From a crenarchaeote SCGC AAA261-N23 (GTDB lineage Archaea > Thermoproteota > Thermoprotei > Gearchaeales > Gearchaeaceae), in assembly GCA_000375685.1 (NCBI GenBank), contig AQVQ01000003.1, positions 1-38,486 of the forward strand: 38,486 nucleotides of DNA, written 5' to 3'. Below, piece by piece: positions 8,757 through 16,950 of this stretch (its first letter is position 1; each line of letters opens with the position of its first letter). A program made the translations under genes and the position numbers. Under the pieces are notes generated by a model that made no database searches, was not told the origin of the DNA, and worked only from the letters and a program-made list of their open reading frames with translations.

Positions 8757-9373
8757 TTTCTTTCCAAAATTTCATCGATTAAATAGTTTGTGACTTTTCT
8801 TATCTTATTTTGAACAGTTTCTAAATTTTCGTTTGAAGATATAACAACAAAATTGAAATCTGAGGCCATTTCTAAAAATTTTTTTCTTATATCATTTAAA
8901 AAATCTAAATTTTCATAAAATTCCTTATCACCGTGCTTCCTTTTTATAGCTGTTTCTGGTTTTACATCTAATAATAGTACCAAGTTGGGTTGAGGAAAAT
9001 TCTTATTCATCTTATAAATTAAATTAAAGTCAACACCATGAACTGATTGATACGCTAAGGTAGAGTAGAAATATCTATCACATACTATTATCTTTCCTAA
9101 TTCTAAATTAGGAAAGATAAAGTTTTTAACATGTAGCGATCTGTCTGCAGTGAAAAGTAAAGCCATTAAGTATGGATCCAGATCCGAACTTGATTTCAAA
9201 TACCCCCTTATCAACTTACCTATTGGGCTGTCGGTAGGCTCTTTAGTATACAAAGCATTAAATTGATTTTCATTTAACCAATCAACCAACAATCTGCTGT
9301 TTGTAGTTATTCCAGCTCCATCTATTCCCTCAATAACAATGAAAATTCCTTTCTTTAAATCCCCATTTTTCAT
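8753..9373 (-). CDS. tmk: Thymidylate kinase-like protein with altered P-loop
   Basis: A 206-residue member of the dTMP kinase family (dTMP + ATP to dTDP). Family marks are the P-loop region VIEGIDGAGITT (residues 13-24), the DRYFYSTLAYQ segment (DR(Y/F) motif for dTMP phosphate), and LLDVKPETAIKR followed by the lid region. The invariant Walker A lysine (GAGKTT) is replaced by Ile at position 22. Either this branch has compensated for the loss or the activity is changed. The gene sits in a minus-strand operon, with overlapping junctions on both sides (TAATG upstream with the zinc-ribbon gene, ATGA downstream with the HD gene). Confidence 0.8.
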   Translation of the reverse strand: MKNGDLKKGIFIVIEGIDGAGITTNSRLLVDWLNENQFNALYTKEPTDSPIGKLIRGYLKSSSDLDPYLMALLFTADRSLHVKNFIFPNLELGKIIVCDRYFYSTLAYQSVHGVDFNLIYKMNKNFPQPNLVLLLDVKPETAIKRKHGDKEFYENLDFLNDIRKKFLEMASDFNFVVISSNENLETVQNKIRKVTNYLIDEILERK

Positions 9374-9738
9374 TATTCTTTTTCCTTCTTAAGTTTCACA
9401 AGCCTATCATAGGCTTCTAAAATGCTGTTTAAAACTTTCATTTTTTCATTTAATTTTAAAATATCATCTTCGTTAGCAATCGATACATTAAGCTCTATTA
9501 ATTTATTAGTTATTGTATTCATTATTTCTTCGATTGCTTGATATCTTTTTACCATATATTCTTCACCATGCTTCACATAAATTACTACCCTTTCACATGA
9601 AGGACAAATTATTTTTCCATCGCGAAGTTTAAATAATGGAACTTTACAATCAGGACAAGAATCACTCAACATTACATTCCCTCCTTTTAACAGTTCAGCC
9701 ATCTTTTTTGTGACATAATCCTTATCACGTTTCTCCAT
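9373..9738 (-). CDS. Zinc-ribbon protein, Sjogren's syndrome/scleroderma autoantigen 1 family
   Basis: A small protein with a conserved N-terminal helix (KKMAELLKGGNVML), then a four-cysteine zinc ribbon, CPDC...CPSC, at about residues 28-51. The C-terminal half is rich in Glu, Lys and Asn and likely helical or coiled coil. This matches the archaeal SSSCA1 (autoantigen p27) family, whose molecular role is not established. The frame also opens at a GTG at 9744, but I prefer the ATG at 9738. It is the first gene of the operon with tmk and the HD phosphohydrolase, and its stop overlaps the tmk start. Confidence 0.75.
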   Translation of the reverse strand: MEKRDKDYVTKKMAELLKGGNVMLSDSCPDCKVPLFKLRDGKIICPSCERVVIYVKHGEEYMVKRYQAIEEIMNTITNKLIELNVSIANEDDILKLNEKMKVLNSILEAYDRLVKLKKEKE

Positions 9739-9744
9739 AACCAC

Positions 9745-9800
9745 TTTAAACTAATATTAAATAACTTTAATAATTATTTATACAGTCAAAAAAAGTAAGA
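9745..9800. promoter_or_regulatory. Divergent promoter region before UPF0147 and the zinc-ribbon gene
   Basis: On the plus strand the TATA-like element tatttatac at 9774-9782 lies about 25 nt before the ATG at 9801. On the minus strand, the complement of the ttaaactaatattaaa region (9751-9766) could serve the gene starting at 9738. Positional inference only. Confidence 0.4.
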
Positions 9801-10064
9801 ATGTCTACCAACGAGGAGAAAATAAGGCAGGCAATTGAGATATTGAACAATTTACTTAAGGATATAGGTGTTGCTAGACAAGTTAAAGAGGCATGTAAAG
9901 ATGCTATTAGCTACTTAAACGACAAAAAGATAACCTCCTATGGAATCAGAGCTGCTAATAGCATTAGCAGAATAGAAGAAGTCACACAGGACCCAACGGT
10001 ACCGCCCTATATAAGGACGACACTTTGGAAAGTAATAAGCATATTAGAACAGGTAAAAGATTAA
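9801..10064 (+). CDS. UPF0147 family protein
   Basis: A small all-helical archaeal protein of 87 residues, recognised by the NNLLKDIGVARQVKEACKDA region, the following IRAANSISRIEEVTQDP, and the C-terminal PPYIRTTLWKVISILEQV. The family is widespread in archaea and of unknown function. It has its own TATA-like box and is monocistronic. Its stop overlaps the 3' end of the gnd gene by 4 nt, in convergent orientation. Confidence 0.85.
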   Translation: MSTNEEKIRQAIEILNNLLKDIGVARQVKEACKDAISYLNDKKITSYGIRAANSISRIEEVTQDPTVPPYIRTTLWKVISILEQVKD

Positions 10065-11446
10065 TCCAAAATTGGAGTTTGAATATGGAAAATTCCTGGC
10101 TTATCTATTCTTTGGAAACCGTGGCCTCCGAAGTAATCCCTCAGTGCTTGAGTTAAATTTGCATGAAGATTTTCAGTGAACAAGTACAAGATGTAATTCA
10201 AATTGGCTGCCAAAGTCATGCATGGCATGCTTGATTTCAAAGCCGTTGAAACTGTTTTAATCAATCCTCCAATATTTTCTCTTATTGTTTTAATAATAAA
10301 CGTTTCTTCAAAAAGATTGTTATTTTTTTCGCTAATTAAAAACAAATTATTAAGAAAACTACTTCTTATTATACTTCCAGCTCTCCACACCTTTAAGCAA
10401 TCCTTATACTTGAAATCGTAGGAAAAGGTGTTGCATTTTTCTAGAAGTTTAATTCCCTGTAAATAAGACACACAATAAGATAAAGATAATGCGCATTTTA
10501 AATCATCCCTTGTTAAAACGTTTGCATCCCTTTCTTGTTTAAGAGAAAAGAATTTCGATAATTTAACTCTTTCTTCCTTCTTGCTTGATAACATTCTAGC
10601 TATTACTGCAGATTGTATACTAGGTATCGGTTCCTCGGCTTCAAGAGAAGTTTGAACAGTCCATATGCCTGTTCCTTTTTGTTCGGCCTTATCAAGAATA
10701 AAATCCAATAGGTATCCTTTATCTTCTTTGATTTTTAAAATTTCACTTGCAGCGTTAAGAAGAAATGAATTTAATTCACCTTTATTCCATTCACCAAAAA
10801 TATCTGATATTTCTTCATTTGTTTTACCTAGAAGATTTTTAAGTATATAATAAGTTTCAGAAATGCTTTCTATTAAGGAATATTCTATTCCATTATGAAC
10901 CATTTTCACAAAATGTCCTGCACCTCCTTCACCAAAGTATTCGTTACAAAAGTAACCATTATATTTTGCAGAAATATTGTTTAAAATTTCTCTAATTAAA
11001 TAATAACCTTCTTTACTACCCCCTGCCATTATACTTAGCCCATATCTGGCTCCTTCTATCCCCCCGCTTATTCCTAATCCTAAAAATTCAACCCCCCTTT
11101 CTTTTAATACTTTATATCTCCTATCTGTGTCTTTAAAATAAGAATTACCTGCATCAATAATCATATCACCTTTTTCCACTTCCTTGGATAAATTATCTAT
11201 CGATTCATCAACTGGCTTACCTGGTTTAACAAGCATTATTATTATTCTTGGTCTTTTTAGAGATCTGACAAACTCCCCAATAGAGAATGTAGCCTGAACA
11301 TTTTTAGGCTTAACGCTTTTAATGAATAATTCAGTTTTTTCCTTTGTTCTATTGTATATGCTCACTTTATAACCTTTTTCTGAAAACTGTAAGGCCAAAT
11401 TTGCTCCCATTGTGCCTAAACCGAAAATACCTAAATCCGAGACCAC
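10061..11446 (-). CDS. gnd: 6-phosphogluconate dehydrogenase, decarboxylating (long form)
   Basis: Catalyses 6-phosphogluconate + NAD(P)+ to ribulose 5-phosphate + CO2. The Rossmann motif is GLGTMG (G9-G14). The substrate loop is SGGIEGARYG (S127-G129), where the common Glu of SGGEEGA is Ile130. The catalytic helix KMVHNGIEY holds the general base K181 together with H184, N185 and E188. The C-terminal LRDYFGGHGFQR corresponds to the family tail RDYFGAHTYER, including the Arg and His that reach the partner subunit's active site. The length of 461 residues fits the long homodimeric form. This oxidative pentose phosphate enzyme is uncommon in Thermoproteota, so horizontal acquisition is possible. 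The gene stands alone between UPF0147 and tRNA-Thr. Confidence 0.92.
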   Translation of the reverse strand: MVSDLGIFGLGTMGANLALQFSEKGYKVSIYNRTKEKTELFIKSVKPKNVQATFSIGEFVRSLKRPRIIIMLVKPGKPVDESIDNLSKEVEKGDMIIDAGNSYFKDTDRRYKVLKERGVEFLGLGISGGIEGARYGLSIMAGGSKEGYYLIREILNNISAKYNGYFCNEYFGEGGAGHFVKMVHNGIEYSLIESISETYYILKNLLGKTNEEISDIFGEWNKGELNSFLLNAASEILKIKEDKGYLLDFILDKAEQKGTGIWTVQTSLEAEEPIPSIQSAVIARMLSSKKEERVKLSKFFSLKQERDANVLTRDDLKCALSLSYCVSYLQGIKLLEKCNTFSYDFKYKDCLKVWRAGSIIRSSFLNNLFLISEKNNNLFEETFIIKTIRENIGGLIKTVSTALKSSMPCMTLAANLNYILYLFTENLHANLTQALRDYFGGHGFQRIDKPGIFHIQTPILD

Positions 11447-11478
11447 GACTTTAAAACTATTTTGACATTTATAAATTA

Positions 11479-11550
11479 GCCTCGGGTGGGATTCGAACCC
11501 ACGACCTTCCGCTTACAAGGCGGATGCTATACCAGCTTAGCTACCGAGGC
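11479..11550 (-). tRNA. tRNA-Thr (UGU)
   Basis: A 72-nt cloverleaf on the minus strand. The acceptor arm GCCTCGG pairs with CCGAGGC. The T arm contains GGTTCGAATCC. The anticodon stem TCCGC/GCGGA encloses the loop CTTGTAA, giving anticodon UGU. No intron and no encoded CCA. It is in the gap between gnd and the pilus locus. Confidence 0.95.
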
Positions 11551-11630
11551 TTTTCTATTTTATAATTTTACTTGAGAAACTATAAATTGGTTTTCATAAT
11601 GAACCAAAAGGAAAGCATTAAATGTATTAT

Positions 11631-11714
11631 GCGGGGGGTGGGATTTGAACCCACGCAGCGCTTACGCACAAGCGCCTCAGGCTTGCCCCTTTGACCTGGC
11701 TCGGGAACCCCCGC
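11631..11714 (-). tRNA. tRNA-Leu (GAG)
   Basis: An 84-nt class II tRNA with a long variable arm. Acceptor strands are GCGGGGG and CCCCCGC. The anticodon stem CAAGC/GCTTG encloses CTGAGGC, giving anticodon GAG. The variable arm (about 16 nt) forms a small hairpin (GCG...CGC). The T loop is TTCAAAT. No intron, no encoded CCA. The remaining non-coding stretch to 11843 holds AT-rich sequence with a possible TATA-like run (tttttatattttt, about 11757-11769) for the ATPase gene. Confidence 0.93.
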
Positions 11715-11843
11715 AATACATGTATATTAAGATTCAAAACAAATTTACTTTTAGGATTTTTTATATTTTTCCCTAAAAAATTGATGAAATGAGTATTAAA
11801 CTGCTAGCTTTATTCAACAATTCATTTAGAGAAGGAAGAAATC

Positions 11844-14336
11844 ATGAGGAAGATTAATAAAGCCTCACCTAAGCTATTTAGCGATATACAAGTAAATTTT
11901 AAATGTTTATCAGTTAATGAAACCAACTTAGATATAATAGAGAACTATAAAATAGGATTATCTTACGTAATTATTACATCAGATGGAAGATACCTTATAA
12001 AAGACCCAACAATAGCTCAAAACGAAATTGAAACTTTAAACAACATAATAAACGATCTTGTATACAAACTCCCAAGTATTCAAGTAGATGACAGAAACAA
12101 ATTTAGAGAAGTATTAGAGAAGTTTGGAATATACGAAAATAAACTCATTTATTATTTAGAAAGAGAACTTTTTGGATACGGTGTTTTAGAGCCTTTAATG
12201 AAAGACCAAAAAATTGAGGATATTCAAATTCCTTCACCGAATGTTCCTGCAAGAGTTGTGCACTCTGATTATGGTAAAATGGTAACAAATGTAATTCTAG
12301 ATGAGAATGAGCTGGACCTCTACATAGAGAAACTTGTTTATAAAAGTGGGAAAAGCGTGAGCATGTTTAAACCAATGCTTTCAATTAAATCTTCTGATAC
12401 AGCAAGAATAACTGTAACTTATAAAAAAGAAGTAGGTTATAAAGGAAGTAGCGTAACTATAAGAAAATTTCCTGAAAATCCTTGGAGTATAACACGCATA
12501 TTATGCAAGAATACGATAGATGTGGTAAGTGCCGCATACCTAATGAAATTGATAGAGAATAAAAAAGCAGTTTTAGTAATCGGTGGAATGGGTGATGGTA
12601 AAACGAGCCTAATAAACTCCCTGACAAACTTCATACCGCATAATTCTACTGTCATAACAGTTGAAGACTCAGTTTGCGGAGATGCATACATTTTATGTAT
12701 ATTAGAAAATGAATTAAAATTTATAAAAATTGGCGAGTTGATTGAAAGTTTATTCTTAATGAATAATAAAGAAAAAGAAGGATTCTTAAAAGTTGATAAT
12801 CTATATGTCTTAACAATTGATGAAAATAATAATATAAATTGGAAAAAATGTGATTATGTTTATAAACATACTGTTTTTAAAGAATTCGTCAAAATTATTA
12901 CAGAATCAGGAAAAGAGATAGAAGTAACAGCTGATCATTCACTATTTAAATTCGATGAAAACAGTAAAACTCTGATACCTGTTAAATGTTCTCTATTAGA
13001 AGTAGGTGATACGATTGCCGTATTGGCTAATTTAAATTTAGAAGATTTAATCCTTAATTCTAATTCACTAGCGATTCGGTGTCAAGATCCAAACATTATA
13101 TCAAGTTTTAAATCATCAAGCTACTCAGGTTCTGTAAACACTGAATTCAATAGCGCATATGAAATCTTACAAACGAATATAAACGAGGCAAAAGCAACAA
13201 GACTTTTTGAAAAGCTGATTTATAGCGGAAAGGAGGCAAGAGAAGAAATCCTAAACAATTTGGTGGAGGAAAAAGCAGATAACAAATACAAATTTATCAG
13301 AGTGAAAAGCAGGGATGAAATGATAGCTATCCAGACTTTACTGCTTTTACTTGGAATAGAAAGCATTGCGATCAAGAAAAGTAAAGGGAATGACGAATAT
13401 TATGAAATTATAATTAATGACCATAGTTTAATAGATAAAATTGCATTTTATCATAATTACCATATAAATAAAAATATAAAACACAATTGTATAAAAAATG
13501 AAAAAATTATAAATGTTGAAAAATCATTTAAAAGAGAAACAGTATATGATTTAACAGTATTAGATACAGGAAAATTTATTGCCAACAACTTCATTTGTCA
13601 CAACACACCTGAGCTAAGATTAGCGCATCAATATTGGATACCATTGGTAACGAGGGAAAGCATAACCTTAGATGAAAAAGGGAACATAGATATGTTCTCT
13701 TTAGTCAAGCACGCATTAAGAATGAGTGGAGATTACTTGATCGTAGGTGAAGTTAGAGGAGAAGAAGGCAGAGTATGGGCGCAAGCGATAATGACAGGCC
13801 ATGGAGGTATTACTAGTCTTCATGCTGAATCACCAAGCTCTGCAATTGAAAGATTATTAAGCGATCCAATAAAGGTTGAAGCTGGAAGTTTAAGTTCATT
13901 ACATTCAATAGTTGATATACGTAAAGTATCGCAATACAAGGAAAATAGTAAAGGCAAAAAAATTGTCACATATCATAGAAGAGTGACAGGCTTATACGAT
14001 TTAAATTTTTCCACATCCACTAAAGAAGCAAAATTCTATAAAGTAACTTCTTACGATGGTGAAAATGATACATTTAAGACTATTTCTCTAGAAGAAATCA
14101 TCAAACTTCCTACAATGATCCAAATTATGGAAGAAAAAGGTATCGATGAGAAGAAATTACTGAAAGACCTTGAAACTAAAGTAAAATTCCTCAACAAAGT
14201 TAAAGAAATAGCTTTAAGCAATAATGAATACTTAGATTACAGCAATATTTGTAGAGTTATTTGGGAGTTTTACAAAGATCCTGATACTTTCAAGTTTGAT
14301 GAAATTCCCAAGAGAACCGAGATAGTTCTCGAATAA
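11844..14336 (+). CDS. GspE/PilB-type secretion ATPase precursor containing an intein
   Basis: Assembly ATPase of an archaeal type IV pilus-like machine (type II/IV secretion superfamily). The precursor has 830 residues; removing the intein (residues 276-587) leaves 518. Walker A is GGMGDGKTS (247-255). The Asp box is formed only after splicing, VED (273-275) joined to TPELRL (588-593). Walker B is YLIVGEVRG (631-639) and the His box is TGHGGITSLHAE (651-662). The N-terminal domain includes LERELFGYGVLEPLM, typical of this family, and the C-terminus is a charged extension. The start ATG at 11844 follows aggaag, a good Shine-Dalgarno sequence. The stop overlaps the start of the TadC-like gene, so the motor and platform are translationally coupled. 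Function requires splicing, because the intein splits the nucleotide-binding core. Confidence 0.92.
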   Translation: MRKINKASPKLFSDIQVNFKCLSVNETNLDIIENYKIGLSYVIITSDGRYLIKDPTIAQNEIETLNNIINDLVYKLPSIQVDDRNKFREVLEKFGIYENKLIYYLERELFGYGVLEPLMKDQKIEDIQIPSPNVPARVVHSDYGKMVTNVILDENELDLYIEKLVYKSGKSVSMFKPMLSIKSSDTARITVTYKKEVGYKGSSVTIRKFPENPWSITRILCKNTIDVVSAAYLMKLIENKKAVLVIGGMGDGKTSLINSLTNFIPHNSTVITVEDSVCGDAYILCILENELKFIKIGELIESLFLMNNKEKEGFLKVDNLYVLTIDENNNINWKKCDYVYKHTVFKEFVKIITESGKEIEVTADHSLFKFDENSKTLIPVKCSLLEVGDTIAVLANLNLEDLILNSNSLAIRCQDPNIISSFKSSSYSGSVNTEFNSAYEILQTNINEAKATRLFEKLIYSGKEAREEILNNLVEEKADNKYKFIRVKSRDEMIAIQTLLLLLGIESIAIKKSKGNDEYYEIIINDHSLIDKIAFYHNYHINKNIKHNCIKNEKIINVEKSFKRETVYDLTVLDTGKFIANNFICHNTPELRLAHQYWIPLVTRESITLDEKGNIDMFSLVKHALRMSGDYLIVGEVRGEEGRVWAQAIMTGHGGITSLHAESPSSAIERLLSDPIKVEAGSLSSLHSIVDIRKVSQYKENSKGKKIVTYHRRVTGLYDLNFSTSTKEAKFYKVTSYDGENDTFKTISLEEIIKLPTMIQIMEEKGIDEKKLLKDLETKVKFLNKVKEIALSNNEYLDYSNICRVIWEFYKDPDTFKFDEIPKRTEIVLE
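12669..13604 (+). mobile_element. Intein in the ATPase Asp box (Ser1 type, degenerate endonuclease)
   Basis: A 312-residue in-frame insertion between D275 and T588 of the ATPase. Block A is SVCGDAYIL, with Ser as the N-terminal splice nucleophile rather than Cys. Block B contains VTADHS (T362, H365), the usual T-x-x-H. Block F and the C-terminal splice site read VYDLTVLDTGKFIAN then FICHN, ending His586-Asn587, with Thr588 as the +1 nucleophile. Removing it restores an uninterrupted VEDTPELRL. The middle part includes SRDEMIAIQTLLLLLGIES (from 489), which resembles the end of a LAGLIDADG endonuclease subdomain. I see no intact LAGLIDADG motif pair, so homing activity is probably lost. The intein boundaries are seen directly; splicing competence is inferred. 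Confidence 0.92.
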
Positions 14337-16171
14337 TGCTTACAAAGAGAAAATACGAGTTCTTAAGCACTAAAATATTTTCAAATATTCCATTTTTGAA
14401 TATATGTGTTCCACTAATTATTTTAGTATCAGTGATAACTGTTAGCTTTCTTAACGGTATAACATTAATGCATATTATACTTTTAATCGTTTTCTTATTT
14501 TCCATAATTCTAGTAAATAAAAGAATAGAAACAATATTCAATTTTTTTAATAAGAAATTTAACTTAATAGAAAATTACAAAACAAAGTTATTTTATTCTG
14601 AGATAAATGAGAATCCGTTTGAATATAGCAAAAAGATGGTATTATATTTACTATTATATACTATATCTTCAATTCTTTCTTTATTCATGATTCTTTATTT
14701 TAAGTTAAGTTTTTGGTTCGTAATAATCGTTATTTTAGGCAACGCTTATTTAGTGTTCATATTATTTTATCCTTCGATAAAAACTAACCAAATTAGTAGT
14801 GGAGTTGAAAAAGAAATCCAAATGCTTTATGCACTGCTATCATCATTTCTAACAGTAGGTATCAACCCTTACCTTACTTTATCAGTGATTAATGAAAATC
14901 CATTCTTTAGCTTTTTTAAAAAAGTCTTCAATCAGATTGAAAAAATAAAGATTCTTTACATTCTTAATCCGATGGATGCAATTGCAAAGTATTCTAGAAT
15001 CGCTCAAAGTGATCAATTGCGAGACTTATTACAAACAATTTCTGCGAGCGAGACTATAGAATTGCATAAATTAATCAAGAATAAAATGATAGATAGCTTT
15101 AAACTTCTAGAAAAGAGAATTGAGAACTTACTTGAGAAGTTTAATATTCTACTAGCTTCCCAACTTTTGGTGTTTATATTGGTTCCAATTACAATGATCG
15201 TCACAGCTATTTTTACTGGATTAGATTTGGGTTTAGCTTTGGTCATTTTCATTTTGGTTCCTATCTTATTTTTTGTAGCATTCTTCTTTATGCTTAGAAC
15301 AAGCATACCTTCACATTTAAGTCTTCAAATAAGCCTTGATTATAAGTATGGGGGGATTTTGCTTATAGCTATTACACCCTTACTTGGAATTTTTTATCTA
15401 AAAGGAATTATAGGATTGGATAATCTAGTGTTTATAGCTTTAATGTCCTTCCTACTTTGCATGTTTTATTTTAATTATAAAAAACAGAGTATATACGAGA
15501 TTCTAATCAGTTCAATACCTAAAGTATTTCGAGAAATTGCTGAGGAAACAAAAAAAGGTATAAGTCCTTCGCAAGCATTGGAAAAAGTAATAGAAAGAGT
15601 TGAAGAAATCGTCAAGTTATTCATAAAAAAGCTGCTATTCTCTAAAAGATTGGGTTTAAGCATTACTTCAATTTTGACAAAGGAAAATCTTCCATTACTG
15701 TTTAAGCAATTATTCAGCATACTTGAATACACAGATCAGGTAGGTGCTGATCCATCTATTTATAATGATTTGGCAGATTTTGTTGAAAGATTAGATAATA
15801 GTAGAAGAGTCTATAAAATTAGAACCAGATTTTTCAAATATTCTAGCTACTTTGTTACAGCATTATTAGGAGTTTCAATTTCGATATCAATATCAGTCTT
15901 AGGAAGTTTAATTAATGCATTCGGTTCTATTGTCACAATATACACAATTTCCTCTTTTTTGTCCTTCAACACTGCTCCTTATTGGATTTACTTAATAGCA
16001 AACATATCAGCTTATATCAACTCTGCAATGTTAGGCTATTTAGGTGGATCATTAGGATATGACCATGTAGAAGGATTTAAGAATGCGATGATATGCATGT
16101 TAATTGCCTTTTTTGTTTTACAAACTTTCAATCTGATTGGTATCTGGGGAAGTAATGGAAAGTTCTATTGA
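14336..16171 (+). CDS. TadC/PilC-like pilus platform membrane protein (duplicated T2SF domains)
   Basis: An inner platform protein of the type II secretion F family, partner of the ATPase just upstream. It has 611 residues with about eleven hydrophobic segments. Two cytoplasmic helical domains are visible: the first around KEIQMLYALLSSFLTVGINP (about residue 160), the second around PKVFREIAEETKKGISPSQA (about residue 395). Each is followed by membrane helices, as in duplicated archaeal ArlJ/TadC proteins. The start ATG overlaps the ATPase stop (TAATG). The C-terminal coding end overlaps the next small gene. The specific subfamily (Aap, Ups, Bas or novel) cannot be settled from the sequence alone. 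Confidence 0.85.
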   Translation: MLTKRKYEFLSTKIFSNIPFLNICVPLIILVSVITVSFLNGITLMHIILLIVFLFSIILVNKRIETIFNFFNKKFNLIENYKTKLFYSEINENPFEYSKKMVLYLLLYTISSILSLFMILYFKLSFWFVIIVILGNAYLVFILFYPSIKTNQISSGVEKEIQMLYALLSSFLTVGINPYLTLSVINENPFFSFFKKVFNQIEKIKILYILNPMDAIAKYSRIAQSDQLRDLLQTISASETIELHKLIKNKMIDSFKLLEKRIENLLEKFNILLASQLLVFILVPITMIVTAIFTGLDLGLALVIFILVPILFFVAFFFMLRTSIPSHLSLQISLDYKYGGILLIAITPLLGIFYLKGIIGLDNLVFIALMSFLLCMFYFNYKKQSIYEILISSIPKVFREIAEETKKGISPSQALEKVIERVEEIVKLFIKKLLFSKRLGLSITSILTKENLPLLFKQLFSILEYTDQVGADPSIYNDLADFVERLDNSRRVYKIRTRFFKYSSYFVTALLGVSISISISVLGSLINAFGSIVTIYTISSFLSFNTAPYWIYLIANISAYINSAMLGYLGGSLGYDHVEGFKNAMICMLIAFFVLQTFNLIGIWGSNGKFY

Positions 16172-16553
16172 GACCGTTGTAAGTGCTTTCATAATAATAG
16201 TGATCATAACATGGTCTTTAAGCAGCGTAACATATTTATTACATATCTACCAACAGCAAGAAATTACATTATTCTTGAATAGTTGTGCAAAGAATATTGC
16301 TTTAGCCTATTTAAACACAAAACCATACAATAATGTAAATCTTACGGGTTTCTGCGAAGGAAAAATAGGTAAAGGACTAATGTACTTTATTAAAATTAGT
16401 TTGTTCTATATAGTTAACGGTGACGTAAATGTCAAGGTTATATATCAAAATGGAAGTGAACCCAGCAACTTTGTAAACAAGGCGGTTTATTATGCATGCT
16501 TGTTGAAAGGTAATTTAACCTGCGTTGAAGTTTACGTATATGGCGAAACTTAG
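16155..16553 (+). CDS. Small single-pass pilin-like membrane protein
   Basis: A protein of about 132 residues starting MESSIETVVSAFIIIVIITW: a short polar N-terminus with an acidic residue, then a hydrophobic helix of about 20 residues, then an extracellular domain of about 100 residues. An upstream GTG/ATG-containing extension from 16137 exists, but the ATG at 16155 gives the pilin-like layout. It overlaps the end of the platform gene by 17 nt. The exposed part has three or four cysteines (NSCAKN, GFCEGK, YACLLKG, LTCVEV), enough for two disulfides. I recognise no named family; its place in the operon suggests a minor pilin or assembly subunit. Confidence 0.65.
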   Translation: MESSIETVVSAFIIIVIITWSLSSVTYLLHIYQQQEITLFLNSCAKNIALAYLNTKPYNNVNLTGFCEGKIGKGLMYFIKISLFYIVNGDVNVKVIYQNGSEPSNFVNKAVYYACLLKGNLTCVEVYVYGET

Positions 16554-16950
16554 ATCACAAGCAAGAATAATAGAAGCACTCCTTTCTTCTCTCATCATAA
16601 TTGGAGCTGTAACGATTTCTTATACGTTCTACACGCCTTTTTCCAGTTACAGCATAAGTACCGAATATGGAATACCTAGTAATGTAATAGGATTCATAGT
16701 AGAGAATGGTTACCTTAAATATGTGTTTGAAAATCCAAGTGTGTTGATAAGCGTTTGTAATGAAATAATACCCCAAGATTTCGGTTTCAAGATTACCTTA
16801 TATGATGAAAACTGGAATATTATATGGTCATATCAAACTGCTGATTTTACTTCACAAAATGAAATATCCGCTTATCTTATAATTAATGGTTTTTATGAAG
16901 AAAATTCAACTGGTTTCTTTATTTTTGTTGTTTCCATAAGTAAGGCATGA
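16540..16950 (+). CDS. Minor pilin-like protein with class III-type N-terminus
   Basis: About 136 residues from the ATG at 16540 (a longer frame opens at 16525). The N-terminus MAKLRSQARIIEALLSSLII has a basic leader, an Ala possibly at the cleavage site, a Glu four residues further on, and a hydrophobic helix. This is the layout of type IV pilins. The rest is an extracellular beta-rich domain ending FIFVVSISKA. The stop overlaps the next start (ATGA). Homology is inferred from layout; I do not recognise a named family. Confidence 0.65.
   Translation: MAKLRSQARIIEALLSSLIIIGAVTISYTFYTPFSSYSISTEYGIPSNVIGFIVENGYLKYVFENPSVLISVCNEIIPQDFGFKITLYDENWNIIWSYQTADFTSQNEISAYLIINGFYEENSTGFFIFVVSISKA

Noticed and set aside
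11790..11858. Small ORF (about 22 codons, starting atgagtatta) overlapping the ATPase start
   Set aside because: Too short, no Shine-Dalgarno and no recognisable product; the aggaag-preceded ATG at 11844 is a better start.
12437..12691. Minus-strand ORF opposite the ATPase gene
   Set aside because: It mirrors the Walker A coding region of the ATPase and shows no family features; shadow of a real gene.
12669..13604. A second independent gene or frameshift inside the ATPase
   Set aside because: The segment is in frame, has intein blocks A, B and F, and its removal exactly restores the Asp box.
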